From Ophiobolus disseminans (lineage: Eukaryota; Ascomycota; Dothideomycetes; Pleosporales; Phaeosphaeriaceae), in NCBI GenBank assembly GCA_010093685.1, contig MU006217.1:1719644-1783643 (forward strand): a stretch of DNA of 64,000 bases, in the 5' to 3' direction. The translations under genes and the position numbers were made by a program. Of this stretch, positions 22,819 through 32,940 are shown piece by piece. Under the pieces are notes generated by a model. The model searched no databases and had not been told where the DNA came from. It worked only from the letters and a program-made list of their open reading frames with translations. Position 1 is the stretch's first letter; each line of letters opens with the position of its first letter.

Positions 22819-24323
22819 ATGGGTCCTCTTCTCTCGTCTTTTGTCGCCGCGGTACAAGCGTCCTTATCAGTGCTATTGGTTATCTCCTATGGCGGCATCG
22901 CAGCAAAACTCGGCCTCCTCAATTCGCAACATGGCAAAGCAATCAGTAAAATATGCGTCAAGATGTTCCTTCCGGCCTTGTTGCTGGTACAAATTGGCTC
23001 AGAATTGCATTTTGGGTCGGCCAATCGCTACTTGATCATCCTTTTATGGGCCTTCATCTGCCACTTGATCAGTTTCCTGATTGGCATTTTTGCGTACGTA
23101 ACTTCACGGTGCACGTCGTTACGGCTAAATGTTCCGCACACTTGTTAAGATTTTGGCACAATTTCCAAAATCGTGTGCAGCATCTGGAAAAACTCCCCCC
23201 TTTACGTGCCTTTTACTGACTTTACCACCACTGTAGTCACTTGGTATTTGGCCTCCGCGATTGGGTAACAGCAGCTTTGATGTTCAACAACACAACATCA
23301 TACCCATTATTGCTTATCCAAAGTCTGGATGCAACCGGCATTCTCTCGGGACTGACACGAGGAGACGAAAGCACACGAGCCATGATCGAGCGTGCGAAAA
23401 GTTACTTCCTGGTATTTGCAACTGTCAGCAGCTGCTTGACCTTCGCAGTAGGGCCAAGATTAATTGATACCGAGCATGCGCCAGACTCTGACGACGACAA
23501 AACAATCGACGAACCAGACGAGATCCCAGATGGCGAAGGCGATTATGAGGTCGCGGATACGACACCAACATGGCCGCCAAACGAAGAAACAGGTCTCATC
23601 TCACCACCAAATCGCCAACGCAGTCGACATGAAAGTGTGGTCGCGATAACTTTCTTTCCATCCAAGCCAAAATTCACGACCGTCAAACGCCGACCCTGGT
23701 ACATCAAGCGCGTCCACTGGAGCGATCTCAGCCCTCGAATGCAATGGTGGCTGCTCTTTTTCTACGACTTCCTCAATGCACCATTACTCGGCGCCGTGCT
23801 AGGCGCTATCATCGGCCTCACCCCGCCACTGCACCGCGCTTTTTTCGCAAAGGAGTACGACGGTGGTATCTTCACTGCCTGGCTCACCGAGAGCTGGAAG
23901 AACGTCGGTGGCCTGTTCGTCCCGCTTCCCCTCATTGTCGCTGGAATATCGTTGTACACTTCGTATCAGGAGTCGAAGGAAGGCGATCAGTCGCGCACGG
24001 CCATCCCAGTCGCTACCACGGCCTTCATTCTGGTCGTGCGCTTCATTTTGTGGCCGGTAGTCAGCATCGGCGTGATTTATGCGATTGTGCACAGGGATGG
24101 AATGAACGGCATCTTGGGTAGCGATCCGATACTGTGGTTTGCAATGATGCTCATGCCGACCGGGCCGCCGGCGATGAAACTTATCACGATGGTGCAGGTC
24201 AGCGATGCGGGTCCAGATGATGAGAGGAGGATTGCGAAGATCTTGACCATTTCGTATATTATTAGTCCGGTGTTGGCGCTTACGGTTGTGGGCGCATTAA
24301 GGGCGAGTCAAGCGGCAATGTAA
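22819..24323 (+). CDS. Auxin efflux carrier (AEC/Mem_trans) family transporter
   Basis: Exons are 22819-23093 and 23237-24323, giving 453 residues; the intron of 143 nt falls at a phase that keeps GIFA-HLVFGL intact. The architecture is typical of Mem_trans proteins. About four N-terminal membrane segments (from SLSVLLVISYGGIAAKLGLL) are followed by a long acidic hydrophilic loop (DSDDDKTIDEPDE). A second bundle then contains WWLLFFYDFLNAPLLGAVLG, LILWPVVSIGVIYAI-type segments and MMLMPTGPPAMKL. The family exports organic anions, including auxin in plants; substrates of fungal members are mostly unknown. NNTTSYPLLLIQSL matches the conserved core helix region. It probably sits in the ER or plasma membrane. 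Confidence 0.9.
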
Positions 24324-24623
24324 GCGTGTCGGCATCAGAAGGGGTCTATGTAGGAGCCTGGATATATACACGTTGCATTCGAGCGCGATAATGATTTCTA
24401 TGAGATGTTTAGTTCTCTAGACTCAAACAACCGAGGCTCTATAGAAAGTCATTATCGCCTGTTCGCAATCTGACCTTCCCTTCCTCCATCTTTCCAATCT
24501 TTATTTCTGTTGTTCTTCCGTGTCTACAGTCACTTGAACAAATTCTACTTGATGGCTTAGACCAAATGTCTTAGCCCACCCTATCAGCCCCTCATAATAC
24601 ACGGACAAATTCTCGCGGTCATC
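24324..24623. other. Convergent intergenic region
   Basis: 300 bp between the 3' ends of the transporter and trio member 3. It is pyrimidine-rich around 24470-24530. No gene is seen. Confidence 0.4.
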
Positions 24624-25311
24624 TCAGTCGAGCTTCATCCATTCTTCCTTGTACTCTGGCTTGATCCTTATCTCTAGTCCAGGATACAGGATTCGAGAAA
24701 CTGCCTTGTGCACGTAGTCCCACCAAATGGTGTTGTCTCTGTCCAACAGACTGCGAAGTTCGTTATTCAGGTGATGGTAAGAATTAAGCTCGAGCTCCAA
24801 GCCTGGTGTCTTCTTGTACAGACGGAGGAGGGGCGCGATGTCGATGTCGATGTCGAAACTTCCAACAGTCGGGGCATATCTGCATAGATAGCCAGGTTCT
24901 CGAAGTATTCTGACGTTACATTGTTCTATGGGATGGGCTTTATCGTAAAGCATGAAGGTGTCGCCGTAGCGGTAAACATCCATGTATGGCACCGAGACCT
25001 TGATATATCGATAATAAATGGGCAGGAACTCGGCGCGCAACTGTTGACATACTTGTGTGAGGCCTAGAAATGGACGACGGCTGGTATTCCAGTTAGGTGG
25101 GCAAAACAAGGCTCGGGAAGGTTTGGGAAGCTTGGAAGGAGCGAGACCGATGAGTCTGACGTCGAAGTCGTCGCCGGCCACGGCAGCGGCATAGACGCGG
25201 TTGCGGATCTCTAGGTCGCGCGTCAGAGAACGAGGCGCGAGGACCAAAGTTGCGCTTACCTTTAGGAAGATCAAGCAGGCCCTTGGGTTTGTCAGGGTTG
25301 ATTGATGCCAT
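24624..25311 (-). CDS. F-box-like/DUF7730-type protein (trio member 3)
   Basis: Exons are 25260-25311 and 24624-25210, giving 212 residues. The first exon reads MASINPDKPKGLLDLPK. The 49-nt intron splits a Glu codon, and the next exon opens EIRNRVYAAAVAGDDFD. LTQVCQQLRAEFLPIYYR and IAPLLRLYKKTPGLEL correspond to blocks in the other two members (10877-11814 and 12234-12981). The C-terminus ends shortly after LEIRIKPEYKEEW, so this member lacks the extension of member 1. The function is unknown. The identical intron position and phase in all three copies points to descent from one intron-containing ancestor. Confidence 0.8.
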
Positions 25312-25880
25312 AACGGAGGTGCTCCTGTTGCCAATTGCGCACTTTCTGCTCAGGCACACATGTGAAGGTAGTTGCCGTTTGAGTGTACTAAGCAAAGTTG
25401 GCGACAGAAGTTGTTAAGTGAGGTTGGGCAGCACTAGTTTAGCGCTTTTAGGCAAGCTCTGCAGCGCTGCGGTGAATGATGGGAACCGAATGTGACACCA
25501 ATCTACCTAGGTAGCACCTCAGCATGCAAATGTATCCCAACTCTTTCAGCCGCCTCACCTGTGTTGATATGTTGGCTAGCATGTATGTACTTTGAGTATG
25601 TGCAATTAGACAGCCGCCCGGGCGAAGTCAGTTATGACCATCAATGGTACCCACTCAAGTATGCGAAAGTAACGGCATGACTTCAAACCTTGGGGGTTGC
25701 AAACTGCGGAATCGACCTCACATACCGACCGATGCACTATTTGCTACCAGTAAAACTGATTGTCCATCAAGCCTCCAGCAAACCTGTCAGCTTTCACAAT
25801 CACGATATGTGGCTCTCGGATAAATAACCCACAGTTTACTCAAGTCATTCTTGCTACACACATTATCCCTAATTTCCACG
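25312..25880. other. Divergent intergenic region with CTAGG palindrome
   Basis: About 570 bp between trio member 3 (minus) and the coiled-coil gene (plus). It contains the palindrome TACCTAGGTA at 25504-25513. No gene is supported. Confidence 0.45.
25504..25513. repeat. Intergenic palindrome TACCTAGGTA, copy 1
   Basis: Exact 10-bp palindrome in intergenic DNA, extended to CTACCTAGGTAG here. Two further exact copies lie at 46827-46836 and 58915-58924. The role is unknown. Confidence 0.7.
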
Positions 25881-26828
25881 ATGACAATAACACCCGTCCC
25901 GCGAGGCCCGGGCAGGGTACGCCCCATCCTCCTTACAAAATACGATGACCTCTACCGAACCTACGAAGCACAGCAGCAACAGATCTCAACGCTCGACGCG
26001 AACAACCAGAACATCGAGCTCCAGAAGAGTGAAATTGAGACCAAGAACGCTGCACTCGAGGAACAGAATACTGCGCTCCAAGAATTATGCGCCAAACTAC
26101 AGGACGAGATCACCACCCTTACTACTGTGGCACCGACACACGAAGACCCACCCGTCAAAACGAACACAGATTCACCCGAGATTTTTGCGAACGACACAGT
26201 TAACGAGCAAGACCCACCCTCCAAAACGGACAAGGATTCACCTGAGACTTTTGCGAATGACATGAACACAGAGCAAGACCACTTACAAGCTGAAATCATC
26301 CAAAAAGACCTTCAAATCCGCATGCAAGGTGGGGTTATTGCCGATCTAGAGGCAAAGGTGAAAGCCCTGCAATGTGAGGTGACGGAATGTAAAGCGACGG
26401 TGGAAGACGTCTCCAGCAAGAAGAATGAAGTGTGCGAGAATAAGTGCGATAGGATGAGGGAGAAGCTGTGCCGGTTAGTCGAAGCTATTGCGGAGCATGG
26501 CGATGCTGTGGAGAGGGTTGTGGGTGAGGTTATGGATGGCGTGGACCGCGGGAAAGGATGTGGAGAGGGTCGAGGTGGAGTTAGGGTGGTGGAAGGAATT
26601 GCGGATGGAGTAGTAGGGGGCGAAGATGAATGGGAAGAGGAAGATGGCAAATACGAATGGGAAGAGGAAGATGGCAAAGAAGGAGATGACGAAGAAGGAA
26701 GGGGCAAAGAGGGAGAGGCTGAAAGGGCAGAGGTTGAACAGGGAGAGGCTGAAACGGGAGAGATCGATGAGGAATTATCTGAAGAGGAAACATTTGGAGA
26801 GAGAGATGAACAATGCGCAGGTAGATAG
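25881..26828 (+). CDS. Acidic coiled-coil protein with internal repeats, 315 aa
   Basis: Intronless from ATG 25881 (MTITPVPRGPGRVRP). Residues about 20-80 form a coiled coil starting TKYDDLYRTYEAQQQQ and continuing with Leu/Glu/Gln heptads. A 22-residue unit beginning DPP and ending EQ is then present twice in tandem. A second coiled coil (residues about 140-190) follows. The last 100 residues are extremely acidic, with a duplicated EWEEEDGK unit. There is no signal peptide or membrane segment and no known domain. The N-terminal YDDLY.....Q pattern resembles the decayed gene at 58965-59501 (RRYDELYARFEALQKQ), so this is one member of a small family. Function is unknown. Confidence 0.7.
   Translation: MTITPVPRGPGRVRPILLTKYDDLYRTYEAQQQQISTLDANNQNIELQKSEIETKNAALEEQNTALQELCAKLQDEITTLTTVAPTHEDPPVKTNTDSPEIFANDTVNEQDPPSKTDKDSPETFANDMNTEQDHLQAEIIQKDLQIRMQGGVIADLEAKVKALQCEVTECKATVEDVSSKKNEVCENKCDRMREKLCRLVEAIAEHGDAVERVVGEVMDGVDRGKGCGEGRGGVRVVEGIADGVVGGEDEWEEEDGKYEWEEEDGKEGDDEEGRGKEGEAERAEVEQGEAETGEIDEELSEEETFGERDEQCAGR
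26145..26276 (+). repeat. Two-copy tandem repeat of 66 bp inside the coiled-coil gene
   Basis: Two adjacent in-frame 66-bp units encode 22 residues each: DPPVKTNTDSPEIFANDT... and DPPSKTDKDSPETFANDM.... The units differ at several positions, so the duplication is not very recent. Confidence 0.75.
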
Positions 26829-26960
26829 CAAGTAAACAACAACCAAAGCGCCGTATTGCCGCGCATACAGCCATTCCCAACTACCAATGACAGTATGTTC
26901 CTGTGGAAACAAGAACAAGTCAACCCTCCTCAATGGCCTACCAACGCGAACTGAAGGGGT

Positions 26961-28639
26961 TCAAGAGTCGTTAGCAGGGCCATCTTCCGCCACAATATCC
27001 ATCGCCTTGTCCGATCCCGAAAACTTGACATTCCACTTCCTCGCCGCATCCCTTGGACGCAGCTCAATCTCAATATCCTCATCTGGAACAGGAAACCCAG
27101 ACTGCGCAGGAGTATTGTCACAAACAGGTTCGATCCATTTCCCCTTGACGGGCACAACGTCAAACTGAAGCACTGTCAGTGCCGCAAAGACCATGATCTC
27201 AGTGCTCGCAAAGTGGCGGCCAGGACATAGAACGTGACCACCACCATAAACGCGAAATGCAACGCGATTTGGCCTCTTCCGTCCAGTGCCTGCTTTGCGG
27301 GTGAAGCGCATGTGGTCGAATACGCCAACATCATCGCCCCATGCCGTGACATCGCTGTGCTGCACCGTAGCCGGAATCATGAGCATACTGCCCTTTTTGA
27401 GAACGTAGCGGCTGTCCAGGTGCACGTCTTCGAGAAGAACGCGAGGGCCAGGATTGACTGCGCGGAAACGCATCGTCTCTTGGAACGTGCTCAATAGAAT
27501 TGGACAAAGATCGCGGATGCTGGCGAGGTCCACAGAGTGAACTATCTCATCACCGTCTTGATGTTGCTCGTGTACCAAGGCTAGTATCTCGCGACGCACA
27601 TCATCTAGGACTTGGTCGTCGGAAAATATGTGGTATAGAAGCCATAGAGCGCAGGGCGTAGTGTTCCCTAATACGGCGAAGGTGTTTCCAAGCTCTCCAC
27701 GAGCGAAATCTTCGAGGCTGAGACCGAACTGCTCATGGTGATGCTCGTAGCGCATCCGTACAAGCCCTGACGCAGATTTGTGCCCACCATTGTGCACGTA
27801 TTGCGTCATTGCAGCAGCGACTGTTTCACGCGCACGTCGGAGTTTTGGGAAGAGAATGGATGCCATTGGAAACATGGAGAAGGTCAAAAAGCCAGCTTCA
27901 AAAACTCTGCGAGGTTGATCAGAGCTCGACTCGTGGAGAAGTACACGTTGAACTCACTTCCAAGCTTCGGCGACGATGGGATCGCGGTATGGATTTTGGG
28001 GGCCGAAAATAGCTTCGGTAGAAGCTGTGACCATGGTCTGGCGCGACCATTGCGACAGACCAAGCCTTACGATGTTGTTTGCTCTGAGTGCTTCCATCTC
28101 GTCTGCGAGGACTTCGACGGACCGCCTGTTGATGGCATCAAGATCCTTGCCGGGGCCCATGGCGGGTAGTATGTATCTTGGCCAGCTAACACTGAAGCTA
28201 TGTTCACTTGTGAGGTCTTCGTGCATGATTCTGACAGCCTCCTTGCTCATGCCAACAGTGATACCTGCATCAGCCGCAATGGCAGCAAAACTGACAGTAC
28301 GCCATTGCTTCTGCAACAATGGAATGAGCTCAGTCGAATTGACGATGTACATCCGTATGAAAGGCAGCCTCAGGGTGTAGATTGGTAGCCTATACTTGTT
28401 CCTATCGAGGTGTGAGCGTCAAAAGCATGCGTCTTTAGATGCCTTTTCCTTCAAACCGACCTCAGCCGAATGTGGAATTGTAATTTATCCCTACTCATGC
28501 CAATCAAAGGGCTTATAAAAGGCAAGGTTGTCAGAAGGGCTGGCGGCTCTTTTGCATCCTGCGTCAAGCGAAGGAGGAGACGAAGGAAGAGGTAAGTGGA
28601 AGCGACGACGCTTACAGCCAAAGTTAGGAAGGGAAACAT
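26961..28639 (-). CDS. Cytochrome P450 monooxygenase, 522 aa
   Basis: Exons are 28461-28639, 27958-28401 and 26961-27906. The N-terminus has a hydrophobic anchor (FPFLTLAVSVVASTYLFLRL) for ER insertion, then a Pro-rich hinge. The K-helix ExxR is ETMR in FQETMRFRAVNPGPR, the PERF-like region is FDHMRF, and the heme loop is YGGGHVLCPGRHFA with the thiolate Cys. Here Tyr replaces the usual Phe of FxxGxxxCxG. The I-helix region LGNTTPCALWLLYHIF has the NTTP/A pattern seen in CYP7/CYP8-like fungal P450s (oxysterol 7-alpha-hydroxylase-like). It would oxidise a hydrophobic substrate using NADPH-P450 reductase; the substrate cannot be inferred. No biosynthetic core enzyme is adjacent. Confidence 0.93.
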
Positions 28640-29101
28640 GGCTGCAGTAAGCAACGAATTGCAGAATGGTGGAGAAAGGAGGAAGGAAGTTAGTGTCTGT
28701 TGCTGTTTCCTCTAGTTGTCAAGCGCGCTAGGTACTGCGCCACATGCACAATAGCGCACGGACACCATAGACCCTCTGGGGCCAGCACCGAAATCAGGGT
28801 ATACATGCTTCCTATGCGGCACGGCGTATGCAGTCATGATTGCCATTATTGCCCGTCCACCACCACCCGTCCCGAAGCTTAGGTAGAGCCCGCCCAAGTA
28901 GCCGAAAACAAATTACTCTAAATGAAAGCAGTGAGGTTGAGACTGACCACCATGATACGTGCGCGGCTACTTAGATATGTATTGTCGGAATCAGCACTTC
29001 TTACTGACTTTGACATCTTACCTTCTGCCACTTCATCCTCCCGTCACTATCAGCATTCCCAAGGTCTGTTCCAAACCCATCCTGTGCACAGCTACCTGGC
29101 C
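28640..29101. promoter_or_regulatory. Divergent upstream region, P450 and rhodopsin-like gene
   Basis: About 460 bp shared by the P450 (minus) and the rhodopsin-like gene (plus). No individual site is defined. The plus-strand frame is open upstream to 28922, but the sequence there does not look coding. Confidence 0.4.
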
Positions 29102-30554
29102 ATGGCTTCCAACGCTTCCACCATCGCCATGGCTACCAGTCATTCACCTGGAACAGCTCCTATAATAACCAGCAACCCCGTCATCTCAGTGACAACTTTC
29201 TATGTATGTTGATTACTGCCGATTCAAGTCAGATGCTGATCTATCTTTCCGCGCAGGTCATGAACTGGCTTTTCTTCGCCATTTGTACTGTTGCAATAAC
29301 TGCTAGACTCTACATTCGCTATGTCTGTTTCCGTCGCCTCATACTGGAGGACTACCTCATGCTATTTGCATGGGTTCTGCATTCCGCCGACGCGATTCTC
29401 GTCCAGCTCTGGGTACGATATCAGTACGATTTGGAAGCTGTCGGTAAAGGCGACTTGTCTAAACTCACACCTAACTTCATGCCGAACTCCAAGAAAGGGT
29501 TTGCTGCGTTGGGAGCCAGCGTTAACCTCACTATGGTGGGTGTCTTGATCGTCAAGCTCAACTTCCTAATCTTCTTCCGCCGTCTCGGCCGAAACATCCA
29601 CAGGTTTAACATCGCATGGTGGGCCATCCTGGTCTTCACTGTTGGGACCACGGTGGCGCAGATCGCGATGCAGAATTTTGGTTGTTTCTTTGGTGATGTC
29701 ACATACATATTCAGCGCCCATTGTGAAGACATGGCTGTCCTGAAACATATTATGTTCAACGCTATATTCTCCGCCGTAGCTGATGCTCTGTCAGATCTGT
29801 TCAGTGAGTCCAATCTCCCTAAGAAGTATTACTCGTAGCTGACAGTCGCCTCAGTTATTGCTTTGCCAGTCACAATCCTTTGGAAAAGTCGAATCAACAA
29901 GCGGAAGAAATTCGTCCTGACCTTAGTCTTTGGCCTCGTATTTTTCACGATCTCCATCACCATCGTCCGCGGTAGCGTCTTCCATGATGTATATGGCAAC
30001 GTTAGCAAGAGTGGCGGAGGGCGTATGCAAAGTGGAACTTTCACCTGGTTTTGGTTCTATGTTGAATTCAGTGTCGGTAAGTGTTGTCTCCACTTTCACT
30101 AATCCCTTCCTCCGATGTCATGATGTAGGAACACATTTGATTGATAATTTAAGCATTTATTATCGCTTGCATCGTATCCTTCCGCACACTCTTCGTGCAG
30201 CGAAAGAATGAATCCGAGGACCGTGACCAAGTACGGCAATGGCGCGAACAACTCCACGGAAGTGCCATCCGTAGAGATTTACGACCCAAAGCCCGGAAGA
30301 TGTATGACAGCTTGCTGGATACGTGCAAAACGCTTGAAGGAGTCTCTAAGAACGATGACGGGAGGTCCATGCATGGACTACCAAGCGTGCCCACGGGCCT
30401 CATGACGGTAAATTTCGAAGACGACAACAACTGGGCGATGACAGCGATCTCAGATGACACGAATTACTCCAATGTCTCAGAGGAACAATCCGTCCAGGTA
30501 CAAGCCCCACCGAAGGTGCTTCATTCAACTCAAGTACGCAGTGTCGCACATTGA
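29102..30554 (+). CDS. Fungal rhodopsin-like (PTH11-related) seven-TM protein
   Basis: Exons are 29102-29203, 29257-29803, 29855-30076 and 30154-30554, giving 423 residues. After a short Ser/Thr-rich N-terminus come about seven membrane segments, beginning VMNWLFFAICTVAITARLYI. The first loop has the family RLYIRY..FRRLILEDYLML pattern, and FLIFFRRLGRN follows the third span. The C-terminal tail of about 130 residues is hydrophilic and probably cytoplasmic. This topology is the fungal rhodopsin/integral membrane domain (PF20684 type) found in PTH11-like receptors. No CFEM domain is present. A receptor role is inference, since most members are uncharacterised. Confidence 0.85.
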
Positions 30555-30824
30555 TACATTGGGTCGTTGAAGGCTCTATACATCATGTTGCATCCTACAA
30601 TTCAATTAGCTTGAGGATCCTGACTATCTCATTGTATGGTAAAGTCATTGGCTATAATTTGGGAGGTGGAACCACTTTATTGTGTGAGCTTCTACGAACA
30701 ATGTCACGAATTTCCTTCGAAACACCAAATCATCCATACAATCAGCTGTCGAAATATGTCATATCGAGGCTGTGGAGTGGTACCTGGAATTATTGCTGCA
30801 TGTGAACCAGCATACCTGAGTACT

Positions 30825-30863
30825 GTGCGTGCGCACTAGTCGCCCGTGTTCAGTACTCGCCCG
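30825..30863 (+). repeat. Left terminal inverted repeat, 39 bp
   Basis: Begins GTGCGTGCGCACTAGTCGCC and ends ACTCGCCCG. It is the exact reverse complement of 32899-32937. The inner GTGCGTGCGCAC-like start is itself partly palindromic. Confidence 0.95.
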
Positions 30864-30975
30864 CAAAACCAACATGCTCACCTCAACTTCAGTGATCAAT
30901 ACCTCAACAACCACATGCTCAAATTGAATTATTTTTGGCTCTAGCTACTCTGGAGAGGCATGCGACAGATCTGTA

Positions 30976-32841
30976 CTAGCTATATCTGGATGGTTTGTTG
31001 ATGGTGCGGCCCCTGGAGTTGGTTTTAGCTGGAGGTGCTGGTGAAGGCTCTGGAGACTGCACTTGAGCTGCACGCCCACCACGGGCCTGTTTTGGCCTGC
31101 GCTCTGCTAGATGAGCTTTTGAAGCTTTGCGCTTGCCTGTTTGGGCAGTTGTAGAGGCCTGCTTGTTGTTTTGAGCAGCCTTTTTGGCCTCACGCGCAGC
31201 AGCCTTCTCAGCCTTCATCTGATCTCTCTCTATCTTGAGTCTATCTCTCTCCAAACGACGCTCCTCCTTCTGCTGCTCTCTAAGAAGCTTGGCAGAAGCC
31301 TGAAGGTCCTTCCTGACAGCCTTTGCACGCTTTTCCTCCTCTTTTTCCTGGTCCTTCACTGCTTCACGAGCACGGGCCTCTCTTAGCTTCCTTGGAGACC
31401 AGAAGACAGCACCCCCATGATACTCCTTGCGCTGCTGCAAGTCAAGAGGCTTCTTTCGATACTTGCGCTTCTTTCTGGCTTCAAGGGCAAGCTCCAAGCC
31501 ACTGTTTTCATCTTGAAGTAGCTGGTTTTGGACGTGGAGCTGGTGAAAGGCCTGGGAGAGCTTTTTGGACTCGTCTGAAGCTGGATTGGTTGCTGAGCAT
31601 ACGAGGCTGTTCAGATAGCTGAAGGGCACCTCACTGAGAGGCCTCTTACTTCCCGATTGCTCGTAGGAGCTCTTATCTTTGAAGTGACGTAGTACAACCT
31701 TAGGATTGCGTGGCCATATACCAGTAGCCTCAAAGGAGCTGAGGACAAGCTCCATGGTGAAGGAGGACTGCCAGGCTCTCCAGAACAATGGGAAGAAGTC
31801 TCCTTTTGAGATGGGGACCTTCCCAAGGCTCTGGTGAAGGTAGGTGGTAAGCTCATTAGAGTAGGCCTGTGAGAGAGGTTTGAAGCAAACTACATCAAGT
31901 GGCTGCAGCGTATGGGTGGCATGAGGTGGGAATACCATGACCAGGATCCTGTGAAGGTCACAGTACTCAAAAAACTCCATGGTGAGGTGACTACTATGGC
32001 CATCCAGGATGAGTAGCCTCCAATCACGCCCTCTGCGCGCTTTTTTCTTTGTGTGCCGGTCAAAGACCTGCTCTAACCAGGCTAACCCTATCTTGTCATT
32101 TGTCCATCCAGTTGGTGTTGAGGATACAAACACCTTATGCTCCCCAGCTTCAATATCAGCTACCCAGTCTCTTTGGATTGTACAGTTATCAGAGGAGTAC
32201 AAAATACCAGGTGGTAGTACCTCTCCATCTGCACAAACAGTTGCCAAAACAGTTATCCACTCACGAGAGCCATCTTGAAGTGCATCCTTCACCTGCCCTC
32301 TCTCCCAAACGTCCCTACTGAAGACGCGTTTTGAGCGCCCCAGCACACCAATCATGAAGCCTTTCTCATCCATATTATATGTATTACACCTCTTAATATT
32401 GTACAAAAGCATCTTTGAGTGAAGGAGATCAAAGTATTGCTCGTACTTGTTGTATGAATCGGCTTGGTAGCGGTTGCGGTCCATCCCAGAGGTCCATTTT
32501 GAGATGAGAAGATGCTGGTTCCGATGGAGGAAGCGCGTCACCCATGACGCACTGCAAGGTGACCCAGCAATAGAGGACGCGTAATTTTGTATCATAGCTC
32601 TCGTAGGAGCTAGCCCTTTCTTATGCTGCTCTTCAATATACCGTACGAGCTCAGCTTCTTGTTGTGGTGGCACTTTGAGTCTGGAGGTGTGAAAGGTCTC
32701 GTGCGGGGTCTGACAGCCTCAGTGTCTTCGGGACAAGGTAGATCTGCTCACACCAAACTTGTCAGCAATTTTTGTATAGCAAACCTTTTTGCCTGGTTGC
32801 AGGGAATTAATTGCTGCAAGCGCAGCCTGCATTGGAGCCAT
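30976..32841 (-). pseudogene. pogo-like DDE transposase, one internal stop
   Basis: The frame starts at ATG 32841 (MAPMQAALAAINSL) and has a helix-turn-helix with KIADKFGVSRSTLSRRH. A TGA at 32719-32721 interrupts it. The same frame then runs on without break to 30976. The second part has a Tc5-type HTH (AMIQNYASSIAG, SWVTRFLHRN) and the DDE_1 core with acids in YNMDEKG, LILDGHSSHL and LQPLDVVCFKPL. The C-terminal 150 residues are Lys/Arg/Glu-rich. The enzyme would excise and reinsert DNA at TA sites. The stop separates the first DNA-binding helix from the catalytic domain, so this copy is probably non-autonomous unless read through. Confidence 0.9.
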
Positions 32842-32898
32842 GGTGGTGAAGTTGTGACGCGTTGAAGTTGGTGGCTTGTCTGGTGTTTTGGTGTTCGT

Positions 32899-32937
32899 CG
32901 GGCGAGTACTGAACACGGGCGACTAGTGCGCACGCAC
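32899..32937 (-). repeat. Right terminal inverted repeat, 39 bp
   Basis: Begins CGGGCGAGTACTG on the plus strand and ends GCGCACGCAC. It is the exact reverse complement of 30825-30863. Confidence 0.95.
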
Positions 32938-32940
32938 GGG

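Larger units (their letters stand above)
30823..32940 (-). mobile_element. pogo/Fot1-like DNA transposon
   Basis: An element of about 2.1 kb with perfect 39-bp terminal inverted repeats at 30825-30863 and 32899-32937. It is flanked by TA on both sides (30821-30822 and 32941-32942), which fits the TA target duplication of the Tc1/mariner-pogo superfamily. Between each TA and the perfect repeat there are 2 nt on the left and 3 nt on the right, so the exact ends are slightly uncertain. It carries one transposase gene on the minus strand with a single in-frame stop. The preserved repeats and nearly open frame suggest a fairly recent insertion. Confidence 0.9.

Noticed and set aside
13565..30554. 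Secondary-metabolite cluster (hydrolase fusion, transporter, P450)
   Set aside because: No polyketide synthase, NRPS, terpene or other core enzyme, and no cluster-type zinc-finger regulator is present; the genes are interspersed with unrelated ones.
32719..32721. RIP as the cause of the transposase stop
   Set aside because: The likely ancestral codon (CGA) would need C-to-T before G, which is not the CpA context of RIP.
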